Shown here: positions 8,629 to 17,101 of the stretch, one piece after another
How the letters are laid out: every line of letters begins with the position of its first letter
Numbering within the stretch: the stretch's first letter is position 1
From: Pseudomonadota bacterium
GTDB lineage: Bacteria; Pseudomonadota; Gammaproteobacteria; Burkholderiales; Burkholderiaceae_F
Reading direction: 5' to 3'
Length of the DNA stretch: 64,000 nucleotides
NCBI GenBank assembly: GCA_021842465.1
Contig: JAKBZN010000009.1
Span: forward strand, 1 to 64,000
The notes under the pieces: generated by a model
The model's input: the letters and a program-made list of their open reading frames with translations, nothing else
The model's database searches: none
Told to the model about the DNA's origin: nothing
Position numbers and translations under genes: made by a program

Positions 8629-9365
8629 GCTCGTTCCCCAAAAATCGCGGTGCCGATCCGCACCATGGTTGCGCCTTCCGCGATGGCGGTTTCAAAGTCG
8701 CCCGACATGCCCATGGAAAGTGTGTCGATGCCGGCCGCGGACGGGCCGTCCAGCGCGGCGCGCAGTTCCTTCTGCAGGGCGCGCAACCGGCCGAACGCCG
8801 CGCGCTGCCCGGCGGGCGGCAGGCCCGGCGCCGGAATCGCCATCAGGCCGCGCAGACGAAGGCCCGGCAGGCGGACGATTTCCTGCGCCAGCCCGGCGAC
8901 CTCCGACGGAGCGACGCCGCCTTTGCTGGCCTCGCCGCTGATGTTGACCTCGATCAGGGCTTGCAGCGGTGCGCGATCCGCGGGACGCTGCGCCGCCAGC
9001 CGTTGGGCGATCCGAATCCGGTCGACGGACTGGACCCAGTCGAAGTGTTCGGCGATCGGCCGGGTCTTGTTGCTCTGGATCGGTCCGATGAAATGCCATT
9101 GCAGCGGCCCGGTTCCGGGCATCGATCGCAGCCGGGCGATCTTGTCGACGGCTTCCTGCACATAGCTCTCGCCGAATGCCCTCTGGCCTGCGCGCGCCAC
9201 CGCCGCGACGGCCTCTGGCGGGAACGTCTTGCTGATGGCGATCAGGGCGACCGAGCCAGGGGGGCGGCCCGCCACCCGTTCCGCCGTCCGGATGCGCGCG
9301 CATACCGCATCGAGACGAAGCGCGAGCGTAGCGGGGTCGTAGGGCTCCAATTTCGCGTTACACAT
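8625..9365 (-). CDS. yggS: YggS/PROSC-family PLP homeostasis protein
   Basis: 246 aa, a single alanine-racemase-like TIM barrel that binds pyridoxal phosphate without known catalysis and helps balance free B6 vitamers. The PLP lysine is K46 in LIAISKTFP. Other signatures are FGESYVQEAVDKI, WHFIGPIQSNKTRPIAEHFDWVQSVD, EVNISGEASKGGV and LSMGMSGDFETAI. It begins with ATG at 9365, back to back with pilT; 53 bp separate the divergent starts. Confidence 0.95.
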   Translation of the reverse strand: MCNAKLEPYDPATLALRLDAVCARIRTAERVAGRPPGSVALIAISKTFPPEAVAAVARAGQRAFGESYVQEAVDKIARLRSMPGTGPLQWHFIGPIQSNKTRPIAEHFDWVQSVDRIRIAQRLAAQRPADRAPLQALIEVNISGEASKGGVAPSEVAGLAQEIVRLPGLRLRGLMAIPAPGLPPAGQRAAFGRLRALQKELRAALDGPSAAGIDTLSMGMSGDFETAIAEGATMVRIGTAIFGERA

Positions 9366-9418
9366 CCCGCAAGCCTACCGTATGCTACCGGCACCTCGAC
9401 ATCCCCCGGCGCCCGCCC

Positions 9419-10462
9419 ATGGATATTTCCGAACTCCTCGCGTTTTCCGTCAAGAACAAGGCCTCGGACCTGCACCTGTCTTCCGGGTTGCCGCCGATGA
9501 TCCGCGTGCATGGCGACGTGCGCCGCATCAACCTGCCGCCGCTCGATCACGAGGAAGTGCACGGCATGGTGTACGACATCATGAGCGACTCGCAGCGCAA
9601 AACGTACGACGAACATCTGGAGTGCGATTTTTCGTTCGAAATCGCCGGGTTGGCGCGCTTCCGCGTCAACGTGTTCAATCAGGATCGCGGTGCCGCGGCG
9701 GTGATTCGGACCATTCCGTCGCGGGTGCTGACCCTGGAGGAGTTGCATGCCCCCCGGGTCTTCGCGGACTTCGCGGACAAGCCACGCGGACTGGTGCTGG
9801 TCACCGGCCCGACCGGATCGGGAAAATCCACGACCCTCGCGGCGATGGTCGACCACGTCAACAATACGTCCTATGGCCATGTGCTGACGATCGAGGACCC
9901 GATCGAATTCGTGCATGAACCGCGCAAGTGCGTGATCAACCAGCGCGAGGTCGGTGCGCATACGCTGTCGTTTTCCAATGCCCTGCGATCGGCGCTGCGC
10001 GAAGATCCGGACGTGATCCTGGTCGGGGAATTGCGCGACCTGGAAACGATCCGCCTCGCCTTGACGGCGGCGGAAACCGGGCACCTGGTCTTCGGCACCC
10101 TGCACACCTCGTCGGCGGCCAAGACGATCGACCGGATCGTCGACGTGTTCCCCGCGGCGGAAAAGGAGATGGTCCGGGCGATGCTCTCGGAATCGCTGGT
10201 GGCCGTGATCTCCCAGGTCCTGATCAAGCTCAAGGACGGCAGTGGCCGCACGGCGGCGCACGAAATCATGGTTGGTACCCCGGCGATCCGTAACCTGATC
10301 CGCGAAAGCAAGATCGCCCAGATGTATTCGATGATCCAGACGGGAAGCCAGTTCGGCATGCAGACCCTGGACCAGTGCATGATCGACCTGGTCCGACGCA
10401 ACGTCGTGAGCGCGGCGGACGCGCGCGCCTACGCGAAGAGCCCGGAGAATTTCGCGGGCTGA
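9419..10462 (+). CDS. pilT: Type IV pilus retraction ATPase PilT
   Basis: A 347-aa hexameric secretion-type ATPase that powers pilus retraction at the cytoplasmic base. The N-terminal PAS-like domain includes SDLHLSSGLPPMIR. Walker A is GPTGSGKST (about 130-138), the Asp box is LTIEDPIEFVH and Walker B is PDVILVGELRD. The HLVFGTLHTSSAAKTIDRIV segment follows. The C-terminal AIRNLIRESKIAQMYSMIQT motif is the hallmark that separates PilT from PilB and PilU. 16 bp before pilU. Confidence 0.97.
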   Translation: MDISELLAFSVKNKASDLHLSSGLPPMIRVHGDVRRINLPPLDHEEVHGMVYDIMSDSQRKTYDEHLECDFSFEIAGLARFRVNVFNQDRGAAAVIRTIPSRVLTLEELHAPRVFADFADKPRGLVLVTGPTGSGKSTTLAAMVDHVNNTSYGHVLTIEDPIEFVHEPRKCVINQREVGAHTLSFSNALRSALREDPDVILVGELRDLETIRLALTAAETGHLVFGTLHTSSAAKTIDRIVDVFPAAEKEMVRAMLSESLVAVISQVLIKLKDGSGRTAAHEIMVGTPAIRNLIRESKIAQMYSMIQTGSQFGMQTLDQCMIDLVRRNVVSAADARAYAKSPENFAG

Positions 10463-10478
10463 TGCCCCGGAGGAAGCC

Positions 10479-11621
10479 ATGGATCGCGACCAAGCCATAC
10501 GGTTCACCCACGACCTGCTCCGACTGCTGCTTCAGAAGAAGGGGTCCGACCTGTTCCTGACCGCCGAATTCCCGCCGGCGTTCAAGATTGATGGACGGGT
10601 GGTTCCGGTGTCGAACCAACCGCTGACCGCCCAACACACGGCCGAACTGGTGCGGGCGATCATGAACGACCGGCAGGCGTCGGAGTTCGAGGCGAGCAAG
10701 GAATGCAACTTCGCCATCAACCCGACCGGGATCGGGCGGTTTCGCGTTTCGGCCTTCGTGCAGCAGGGGCGGGTTGGAATCGTCCTGCGCACCATCGCGG
10801 ATTCCATTCCCACGGTGGAAAGCCTGAGCCTGCCGCCGCTCGTCAACGACTTGGCGATGACCAAGCGCGGCATCGTGATGGTCGTCGGCGCCACCGGGTC
10901 GGGAAAATCCTCCACCCTGGCGGCGATGGTGGGCTACCGCAACGAGCACAGTCAGGGACACATCATCACCATCGAAGACCCGATCGAGTTCGTCCATCCG
11001 CACCGCAACTGCATCGTGACGCAGCGGGAGGTCGGCGTCGATTGCAACGACTGGCACGTGGCCCTGCGGAATACGCTGCGCCAGGCCCCCGACGTGATCC
11101 TGATCGGGGAGGTTCGCGACCGCACGACGATGGAGCATGCGATCGAGTTCGCCGAGACCGGCCACCTGGTGATGTGCACCCTGCATGCCAACAACACGAA
11201 CCAGGCGCTCGACCGGGTGGTCAACTTTTTCCCCGAAGACCGGCGCCCGCAACTGTTGATGGATCTGTCGTTGAATCTGCGCGCGATGATTTCACAGCGC
11301 CTGCTGCCGCTGAAGGATCGCAAGGGGCGGGTCCCGGCGGTGGAAGTGCTGCTGAATTCGCCGCTCGTCTCCGATCTCATCTTCAAGGGCGACGTGCACG
11401 AGATCCGGGAGGTCATGAAGCGCTCCCGCGACCAAGGAATGCAGACCTTCGACCAGGCCCTCTTCGATCTGCACGAGTCCGAAACGATCTCCTACGAAGA
11501 CGCGCTGCGCAACGCCGACTCGGTCAACGACCTGCGGCTGCAGATCAAGCTCAATTCCAAGCTCTTCGGCGGCGTCGCCACCATCAACCGCGGGATCGAG
11601 CACCTCGGACTGAGCAGCTAG
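10479..11621 (+). CDS. pilU: PilT-dependent retraction ATPase PilU
   Basis: A 380-aa paralogue of PilT that assists retraction under load. Walker A is GATGSGKSS, the Asp box is ITIEDPIEFVHPH, Walker B is PDVILIGEVRD and the conserved His segment is GHLVMCTLHANNTNQALDRV. The PilT-specific AIRNLIRE helix is replaced by NSPLVSDLIFKGDVHEIREV, and the C-terminus is longer (SYEDALRNADSVNDLRLQIK), as expected for PilU. Probably co-transcribed with pilT. A noncoding repeat region follows. Confidence 0.95.
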   Translation: MDRDQAIRFTHDLLRLLLQKKGSDLFLTAEFPPAFKIDGRVVPVSNQPLTAQHTAELVRAIMNDRQASEFEASKECNFAINPTGIGRFRVSAFVQQGRVGIVLRTIADSIPTVESLSLPPLVNDLAMTKRGIVMVVGATGSGKSSTLAAMVGYRNEHSQGHIITIEDPIEFVHPHRNCIVTQREVGVDCNDWHVALRNTLRQAPDVILIGEVRDRTTMEHAIEFAETGHLVMCTLHANNTNQALDRVVNFFPEDRRPQLLMDLSLNLRAMISQRLLPLKDRKGRVPAVEVLLNSPLVSDLIFKGDVHEIREVMKRSRDQGMQTFDQALFDLHESETISYEDALRNADSVNDLRLQIKLNSKLFGGVATINRGIEHLGLSS

Positions 11622-11727
11622 TGTGATGCGCTGCAAGGGTCGGCACAATAGTAGGCCGGGATCGCCTTCGCCGGGCGGTTTGGCGTTGGGGGTTGATGAC
11701 GCAACGATGACTTGCACCGCGCGGGCT

Positions 11728-11961
11728 AGCGGCGGCCGAGCCCCGCCGGTGCCGGCGACGCGGTGGTCGCCCCGGAGGGGCGACTGCGCTGCGCTGCTCC
11801 GTCCGCGGGCGCACGGCCAACTCGCTTCGCGTCCTGCGGACGCTGCGCTCAGACAGGGGCCGTGAGTCGGAAGAGGAGGCGCGCAGTCGCGCGCTGCCCG
11901 CGGCCGTGCGCTGCTCGCCACCGCGTCTGACTGCCCGCCCCGGCGGGGCACGGCCGCCGCT
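11728..11961 (+). repeat. Palindromic intergenic element, copy A
   Basis: A 234-bp noncoding unit bounded by a 22-bp inverted repeat (11728-11749 with 11940-11961, 21 of 22 positions matching). Inside, the segment 11811-11872 matches copy B (12149-12212) in inverted orientation at roughly nine positions in ten. It includes a small internal hairpin built on GCGTCC...GGACGC. No open frame with transposase features is present, so it looks like a non-autonomous or REP/BIME-like element. Confidence 0.75.
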
Positions 11962-12058
11962 CGCCGTCACGATCTCGACCCCGCAAGCCCCCTCCGTTCC
12001 GAGGGCCACGACCCGGCAAGGGAGCGCTTCGCTTCTCGCCATGCCACGGCGTATGCCG

Positions 12059-12298
12059 CGGGATCCGGGTGTCCTGTACCGGTTCCGTCCCAGTCAGGGG
12101 CGCGGTGCGCAGCGCAGGAGACGGGGCGACGCGCGCCAGCGCGCTCCATTCCGACTCACGGCCGCATGTCTGAGCGTAGCGTCCGCAGGACGCGCAGCGA
12201 GTTCGGCCGTGCGCCCCGGCTTCGAGCAGCACAACGCAGTCGGCCCGCAGGGCCGACCGCGCCCCGGGACGGAACCGGTGCAGGGCGCCCGGATCCCG
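12059..12298 (-). repeat. Palindromic intergenic element, copy B (inverted)
   Basis: A 240-bp unit with 33-bp terminal inverted repeats (12059-12091 with 12266-12298, 30 of 33 matching). Shorter paired blocks lie inside (GGGGCGCGGT and CGGCCG). Its core (12149-12212) is the reverse complement of the core of copy A, and the similarity continues more weakly to both sides. The terminal repeats differ from those of copy A although the cores match. Confidence 0.75.
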
Positions 12299-12365
12299 TG
12301 CGCGCCGAATTGTCGTCATCCGGTAACGCCCCCGGTCCGGTCCTCGCGTAGACTCGACGCCCGCG

Positions 12366-13634
12366 ATGAATCTCTTTGCCAAGCTCTATTACCAGCTCCG
12401 CACGGCCGCCAAGGCGATCCGGCTCTACCTGGTCATCGCCGGTCCCGGCATCGTCGTCATGGTGGCCGACAATGACGCGGGCGGCATCACCACCTACGCG
12501 GCGACCGGCTCCAAGTACGGCTACGGCCTGATCTGGTTCCTGCTCCTGCTGATCCCGGTGGCCTATTACGTCCAGGAGATGACGGTGCGCCTGGGCGCCG
12601 TCACCAAACGGGGGCACGCCGAAGCGATCTTTTCCGGGTTCGGCGCCTTCTGGGGGTGGTTCTCGCTCATCGACCTGATGATCGTCGACTGGCTGACGCT
12701 GGTCACCGAGTTCGTCGGCATGACCTCCGCGATGCAGATCTTCGGCATACCCGCCTGGCTCACCACCGGCGCGGTCATCCTGCTCCTGTGCGGGATCATG
12801 CTGACCGGCCGCTACTGGACCTGGGAGAAGATCGCGCTGCTCTTCTGCGCCCTCAACCTGGTGTACATCCCTGGCGCGTTCCTGGTGCATCCCTCGGTGC
12901 ACGAAGTCCTGGCGCACGGACTGATCCCGAACTTCCCCGGCGGGTTCAACGGCCAACTGTTCTTCTTCCTGATGGCCAACATCGGCACGACGATCGCGCC
13001 CTGGATGCTGTTCTTCCAGCAGAGCGCGGTGGTCGACAAGGGGATGCTCGAAAAGGACATCCCGTGGGGCCGGTTCGATACCTGGCTGGGTTCGATCCTG
13101 ACCATCGTCGTCGCGATCTTCATCGTCGTCGTCACCGGCACGGCGCTCCACGGCGTCAACATCGATAGCGCGGCGCAGGCGTCGATCCTGCTGCAGAACA
13201 CCCACCATTGGGTCGGGACGTTCATGGCGATCGGCCTGTTCGACGCCGGACTGCTCGGGGCGATCTGCATTTCCCTCGCGAGTTCCTGGGCCTTCGGCGA
13301 GATCTTCGGCTGGGCGCACTCCCTGAACACCAACATCCGCGAGGCGCCCTGGTTCTACGTGTCGTACTTCCTGACGCTCGTCACCGCGGGCGGGGTCGTG
13401 CTCATTCCCGGCGCGCCACTGGTGCTGATCACGCTCTTCGTGCAGGTCATCGCGGTGACGCTGCTGCCGGCGGCGCTGGTGTTTCTCATCCTGCTGCTCA
13501 ACGACAAGGAACACATGGGGGAATACGCCAATACGCGAACGCAGAACGTCATCGGTGGGACGATCGTGGTCGTGATCATCGTCCTGTCCACCCTGTACGG
13601 GATCAGCGCGCTGTTCCCGAGCCTGTTCGGTTGA
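12366..13634 (+). CDS. NRAMP-related divalent metal transporter with altered metal site (candidate Mg2+ importer)
   Basis: A 422-aa polytopic protein of the SLC11/NRAMP fold (about 11 hydrophobic helices). The TM1 metal motif, canonically DPGN, reads DAGG here (D37 kept, Pro and Asn lost). The TM6 motif, canonically MPHN, reads IAPWM, so the metal-coordinating Met is Ala211. Loss of this Met is the reported feature of NRAMP-related magnesium transporters, which do not need to select soft transition metals. Followed at 10-bp spacings by a small membrane peptide gene and an MgtE_N/CBS gene. Fold assignment is firm; magnesium specificity is an inference. Confidence 0.8.
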   Translation: MNLFAKLYYQLRTAAKAIRLYLVIAGPGIVVMVADNDAGGITTYAATGSKYGYGLIWFLLLLIPVAYYVQEMTVRLGAVTKRGHAEAIFSGFGAFWGWFSLIDLMIVDWLTLVTEFVGMTSAMQIFGIPAWLTTGAVILLLCGIMLTGRYWTWEKIALLFCALNLVYIPGAFLVHPSVHEVLAHGLIPNFPGGFNGQLFFFLMANIGTTIAPWMLFFQQSAVVDKGMLEKDIPWGRFDTWLGSILTIVVAIFIVVVTGTALHGVNIDSAAQASILLQNTHHWVGTFMAIGLFDAGLLGAICISLASSWAFGEIFGWAHSLNTNIREAPWFYVSYFLTLVTAGGVVLIPGAPLVLITLFVQVIAVTLLPAALVFLILLLNDKEHMGEYANTRTQNVIGGTIVVVIIVLSTLYGISALFPSLFG

Positions 13635-13644
13635 CGGAGGGGGC

Positions 13645-13800
13645 ATGTTCGACAAGTTCCGCGCCATCCACGCCCGCTACCGCACGCCGCGCATCGCCAT
13701 GTCGCCGGCGGTGCGCCGGGCGCTGCTCGGGCTGCGGATCTATCTCGTCGTGCTCGTGCTGCTGATGCTCTACAAGTTCGCATTGATGGCCGGCGCTTGA
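13645..13800 (+). CDS. 51-aa single-pass membrane peptide in NRAMP/MgtE_N operon
   Basis: A short gene with a strong ribosome-binding site (GGAGGGGG, 13636-13643) and ATG at 13645, ending TGA at 13800. The product has a basic N-terminal half (MFDKFRAIHARYRTPRIA) and one predicted helix (about residues 27-49, LLGLRIYLVVLVLLMLYKF). It sits 10 bp after the transporter stop and 10 bp before the MgtE_N/CBS start, so it appears to be a genuine operon member. It may be an accessory or stabilising subunit; no family name is known to me. Confidence 0.75.
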   Translation: MFDKFRAIHARYRTPRIAMSPAVRRALLGLRIYLVVLVLLMLYKFALMAGA

Positions 13801-13810
13801 GGAGAAATGC

Positions 13811-15061
13811 ATGGTCGCGGTCGTCGAACACGAATTCTTCCTGAGCGAAATCATCGGCCGGCGGGTCATCCGGCAGTCGGAACGCATCGGGCGGCTGCAG
13901 GACCTGGTCATCGTCGAGACCGGCCGGCTGCCGGAGGTGACCCAGCTGGTGGTGCGCCGGCCCTACGGCTATCCGTCCCTGCTGGTTCCCTGGGACAAGG
14001 TGGTGGTCGTTTCCACCAACGAGATCGCCATCGACATCGGCGCGCTCGAGGACTACCAGCAGAGCCCGCAGTCGGGAGCGATCCTGCTGCGCGACTACAT
14101 CCTGGACAAGAAGATCCTCGATCTCGATGATCGCGAGGTCGAGGTCGTCTACGACGTCAAACTCGCCTTCCAGAACGGCAAGCTCTACGCCAGCGAGGTC
14201 GATTTCAGCCGGTACCGCCTGCTGCGCCGTCTGGGCCTGCGGCGGCTGGCGCGGTTTTTCGCGCAGCAGCATGGCGGCGAGGACACCGTTTCCTGGAAGT
14301 ACGTGCAGCGGCTTCCCGACACGCTGGGGAGCTTCTCGGGCAGCGTCAAGCTCAATGTGCTCAAGTCGGCGCTGCATGAAATCCATCCCGTCGACCTGGC
14401 CGACATCCTGGAGGAGCTGGAAAGCGGCCAGCGGCAGGCGATCTTCAGCCAGCTCGATCCGGGATTGGCCTCGGAGACGCTGGAGGAGATCGAGCCGCGG
14501 GTGCAGCGGGAACTGCTGGCGACGATGCAGCACGATCGGGCGATCCAGCTCATCGGGGAGATGAGCCCGGCGCAGGCAGCCGACCTCGTCGCGGCGCTGC
14601 CCGCGTCCGAGGCCGAGGAGATCCTGGGGGGGCTGGATGGCGAGGACGCGGCGCGGATCCGGCGCATCGTCGAGCACCACGACGAGAACGTCCTGCTTTT
14701 CGTGAGCCAGGGATACATTCGCCTCGCGCCGGATGCGTCCGTCCAGCGCGTGCTGGCGGAATATCGCGATCTGGCGCAGGGCAAGGACGTGCTTTCCTAC
14801 CTATATGTGATCGATGCGGAGGATCGCTTGGCGGGAGTGGTCGGCCTGCGGGAACTGGTTTCCGCCGAGCCGGGACAACCGCTGAGCGCCATCATGACCG
14901 AACAGGTCATCACCCTGGGCGCCGCCGACACCCTGCGCGACGCGGTCCACGCCCTGGCGCGGTATGGTCTGCGGGCCATGCCGGTCATCAGCCCGGAGCG
15001 GCATATGCTCGGGGTGATCGCGGATCGGGATGTCCGGGGCTTGAAGCCCAGGCTCGATTGA
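13811..15061 (+). CDS. PRC-barrel / MgtE_N / tandem-CBS soluble protein
   Basis: A 416-aa protein with no membrane helices. Residues about 1-110 form PRC-barrel-like strands ([21 protein letters not shown]). About 170-280 is an MgtE_N superhelix ([40 protein letters not shown]). About 290-416 is a CBS pair ending [13 protein letters not shown]. These are the cytosolic Mg2+-sensing modules of the MgtE channel without its pore domain. Beside the NRAMP-related transporter it most plausibly senses Mg2+ and gates that transporter in trans. An alternative is an unrelated structural role. Confidence 0.85.
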   Translation: MVAVVEHEFFLSEIIGRRVIRQSERIGRLQDLVIVETGRLPEVTQLVVRRPYGYPSLLVPWDKVVVVSTNEIAIDIGALEDYQQSPQSGAILLRDYILDKKILDLDDREVEVVYDVKLAFQNGKLYASEVDFSRYRLLRRLGLRRLARFFAQQHGGEDTVSWKYVQRLPDTLGSFSGSVKLNVLKSALHEIHPVDLADILEELESGQRQAIFSQLDPGLASETLEEIEPRVQRELLATMQHDRAIQLIGEMSPAQAADLVAALPASEAEEILGGLDGEDAARIRRIVEHHDENVLLFVSQGYIRLAPDASVQRVLAEYRDLAQGKDVLSYLYVIDAEDRLAGVVGLRELVSAEPGQPLSAIMTEQVITLGAADTLRDAVHALARYGLRAMPVISPERHMLGVIADRDVRGLKPRLD

Positions 15062-15070
15062 CGATACAAT
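15041..15070 (+). promoter_or_regulatory. Promoter for rpsP operon
   Basis: A -35 TTGAAG (15041-15046) and a -10 TACAAT (15065-15070), 18 bp apart, lie at the 3' end of the MgtE_N/CBS gene, 35 bp before the rpsP start. Good match to a sigma-70 promoter. Confidence 0.6.
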
Positions 15071-15104
15071 CACCGGTTTTCCGAAACTCGGTAAGGCATA
15101 CTCC

Positions 15105-15383
15105 ATGGTCGTGATCCGGCTGGCTCGGGGCGGAGCCAAGAAGCGCCCGTTTTTCCATGTCGTCGCAACGGACTCGCGCAATGCGCGCGATGGCCGCTTC
15201 ATTGAGCGCGTCGGCTTTTACAACCCCGTCGGTCCCGACGGTGTGCAGAATTTCCGCGTTGCGGCGGACCGCATTGCATATTGGCAGGGTGTCGGCGCAC
15301 AACTCAGCCCGACGGTCGCCCGGCTGATCAAGCAGCACGGCACGCAATCGGCCATTGCGTCGGGTGCGGCCGCTGCGGCCTGA
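15105..15383 (+). CDS. rpsP: 30S ribosomal protein S16
   Basis: 92 aa, normal length. It opens with [20 protein letters not shown] and contains [19 protein letters not shown], the S16 signature. First gene of the rpsP-rimM-trmD-rplS operon; its 3' end overlaps the start of rimM in another frame, which suggests translational coupling. Confidence 0.98.
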   Translation: MVVIRLARGGAKKRPFFHVVATDSRNARDGRFIERVGFYNPVGPDGVQNFRVAADRIAYWQGVGAQLSPTVARLIKQHGTQSAIASGAAAAA

Positions 15384-15945
15384 CGACCTGGTTGAACTGG
15401 GGGTCCTGCGCGGCCCCTATGGTGTGCGCGGCTGGGCGCATGTCCGGCCGCATTCCGCGGACGCGGAGGTGTTGCGCAGCGCCCGCCGCTGGTGGCTGGC
15501 CGTGCCGGCACAGCGGGGAACCGACGGATTGGCGGATGCGGAACCGCGGCTCGCGGTGGCCGTGACCGGCGTGCGGCGGCAAGGTGCCGAGCTGGTTGCG
15601 AAATGGCAAGGCTGCGATTCCCCGGAAGCCGTGCAGGCCTTGCGCGGAGCCCGGGTCCTGGTCGCCCGTGAAGATTTCCCGGAGCCGCCCGACGGGCAGG
15701 TTTATTGGGTCGACCTGATCGGTGCGCAGGTGTTCAATCGCGAGGGCCTGCGGCTCGGCACGGTGCGGCAACTGCAGAACAACGGGGCGCATGATTTGCT
15801 GGAGGTGGATCCCTCCGCCGGCTCGGCCAGCGAACCCTCCGGCAAGCGGCCCCGCACGCTGCTGATTCCGATGGTCGACCCCTACGTCGACGGCGTCGAC
15901 GTCGCCGCGGGGCGGATCGACGTGGACTGGCAGCCGGACTGGTGA
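15364..15945 (+). CDS. rimM: 16S rRNA processing protein RimM
   Basis: About 193 aa from GTG 15364; an in-frame TTG at 15355 would add three residues, and neither has a clear ribosome-binding site. The N-terminal RimM domain starts [21 protein letters not shown]. The C-terminal PRC-barrel carries [20 protein letters not shown] and the end motif [20 protein letters not shown]. It binds S19 and helps mature the 30S head. The whole 5' end lies inside rpsP; trmD starts 1 nt after its stop codon. Confidence 0.95.
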   Translation: MRPLRPDDLVELGVLRGPYGVRGWAHVRPHSADAEVLRSARRWWLAVPAQRGTDGLADAEPRLAVAVTGVRRQGAELVAKWQGCDSPEAVQALRGARVLVAREDFPEPPDGQVYWVDLIGAQVFNREGLRLGTVRQLQNNGAHDLLEVDPSAGSASEPSGKRPRTLLIPMVDPYVDGVDVAAGRIDVDWQPDW

Positions 15946-15946
15946 A

Positions 15947-16657
15947 ATGCGATTCGACGTCGTCACCCTGTTTCCCGACATGTTCGCCGCGATCACCGGG
16001 CACGGCATCACGCGTCGTGCGCGCGAGCAGGGGGCGTGGCGGCTGCAAACCTGGAATCCGCGGGACTTCACCAACGACGCGCATCGGACGGTCGATGACC
16101 GGCCGTTCGGCGGCGGGCCGGGGATGGTATTGATGGCGGAGCCTCTGGCGCAATGCGTCGAGGCGGCGCGGACGGCGCAGGCGGAGGGGGGAGGACGGAC
16201 CCTGGTCGCGGCGTTCTCCGCCGCCGGGACCCCGTTGCGCGACGCGCGTGTGCGGGCGCTGGCGGCGCAGGGACAGGCCGGCCTGTCGGTGGTGCTGGTG
16301 TGCGGCCGCTACGAGGGAATCGATCAGCGTTTCCTCGACGCCTGCGTGGACGAAGAGTGGTCGGTCGGGGATTTCGTGCTGTCGGGCGGCGAACTTGCGG
16401 CGATGGCGTTGATCGATGCGGTGGTGCGCCATCTGCCGGGGACGATGCGACCGGAATCGGCGCAGGACGAGTCGTTCGCGGAGGGCTTGCTCGACGCGCC
16501 CCATTACACGCGGCCCGAGGTCTGGCGCGGACGCGACGTGCCGCCGGTGTTGCTGTCCGGCCATCATGCGGAGATCGCGCGCTGGCGCAAAGAGCAGGCG
16601 GTGGCCAGAACCCGCCGGATCCGGCCGGATTTGTTGCAGAATACGAAGTTTCGATGA
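15947..16657 (+). CDS. trmD: tRNA (guanine-N1)-methyltransferase
   Basis: A 236-aa SPOUT methyltransferase that forms m1G37 in tRNAs reading CNN codons. It opens [20 protein letters not shown]. The trefoil-knot SAM site is visible as [14 protein letters not shown] and [15 protein letters not shown], and [18 protein letters not shown] is conserved. C-terminal DNA/tRNA-contact helices end RRIRPDLLQ. Slightly shorter than the E. coli enzyme. Confidence 0.97.
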   Translation: MRFDVVTLFPDMFAAITGHGITRRAREQGAWRLQTWNPRDFTNDAHRTVDDRPFGGGPGMVLMAEPLAQCVEAARTAQAEGGGRTLVAAFSAAGTPLRDARVRALAAQGQAGLSVVLVCGRYEGIDQRFLDACVDEEWSVGDFVLSGGELAAMALIDAVVRHLPGTMRPESAQDESFAEGLLDAPHYTRPEVWRGRDVPPVLLSGHHAEIARWRKEQAVARTRRIRPDLLQNTKFR

Positions 16658-16726
16658 ACCCCATCCTCTGGGCGGTGCAAAACCCGATTCCGAATGCCGC
16701 CGCATGATGGTCTTAGGAGAGTGAAC

Positions 16727-17101
16727 GTGAACGTGATTGCGCAGTTGGAACAGGAAGAAATCGCACGCCTGACCGCGAACCGGTCCATCCCGGCATTCGC
16801 CCCGGGCGATACGGTGATCGTCAGCGTCAACGTCGTCGAAGGAACGCGCAAGCGCGTTCAGGCGTACGAGGGCGTCGTGATCGCCAAGCGCAACCGCGGC
16901 CTCAACAGCGCATTCGTCGTGCGCAAGATCTCCAGCGGCGAAGGGGTGGAGCGGACGTTCCAGACGTACTCCCCGACGATCGCCTCGATCGAGGTCAAGC
17001 GCCGTGGCGACGTCCGCCGCGCCAAGCTCTACTACCTGCGCGAGCGCTCCGGCAAGTCGGCGCGGATCCGCGAAAAGCTCCCGACGAAATCCGCTGAGTG
17101 A
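16727..17101 (+). CDS. rplS: 50S ribosomal protein L19
   Basis: 124 aa from GTG 16727. Three in-frame GTG codons occur (16721, 16727, 16733). The middle one is chosen because AGGAG (16715-16719) is 7 nt upstream and the product then starts [15 protein letters not shown], matching L19 proteins. Conserved segments are [36 protein letters not shown] and [16 protein letters not shown]. Its stop overlaps the GTG start of the next gene (GTGA). Confidence 0.96.
   Translation: MNVIAQLEQEEIARLTANRSIPAFAPGDTVIVSVNVVEGTRKRVQAYEGVVIAKRNRGLNSAFVVRKISSGEGVERTFQTYSPTIASIEVKRRGDVRRAKLYYLRERSGKSARIREKLPTKSAE

Larger units (their letters stand above)
11622..12365. other. Noncoding 744-bp region between pilU and the NRAMP-like gene
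   Basis: No convincing coding frame: open stretches here lack recognisable domains and ribosome-binding sites and run through palindromes. The region is extremely GC-rich and holds two related imperfect palindromic elements in opposite orientation (annotated separately). The last 60 bp, less structured, should contain the promoter of the downstream transporter, but I see no clear -35/-10 pair. Confidence 0.7.

Noticed and set aside
11728-12298. Insertion sequence or transposon
   Set aside because: No transposase-like reading frame is present in or beside the elements; only terminal inverted repeats are seen, so I call them noncoding repeats.
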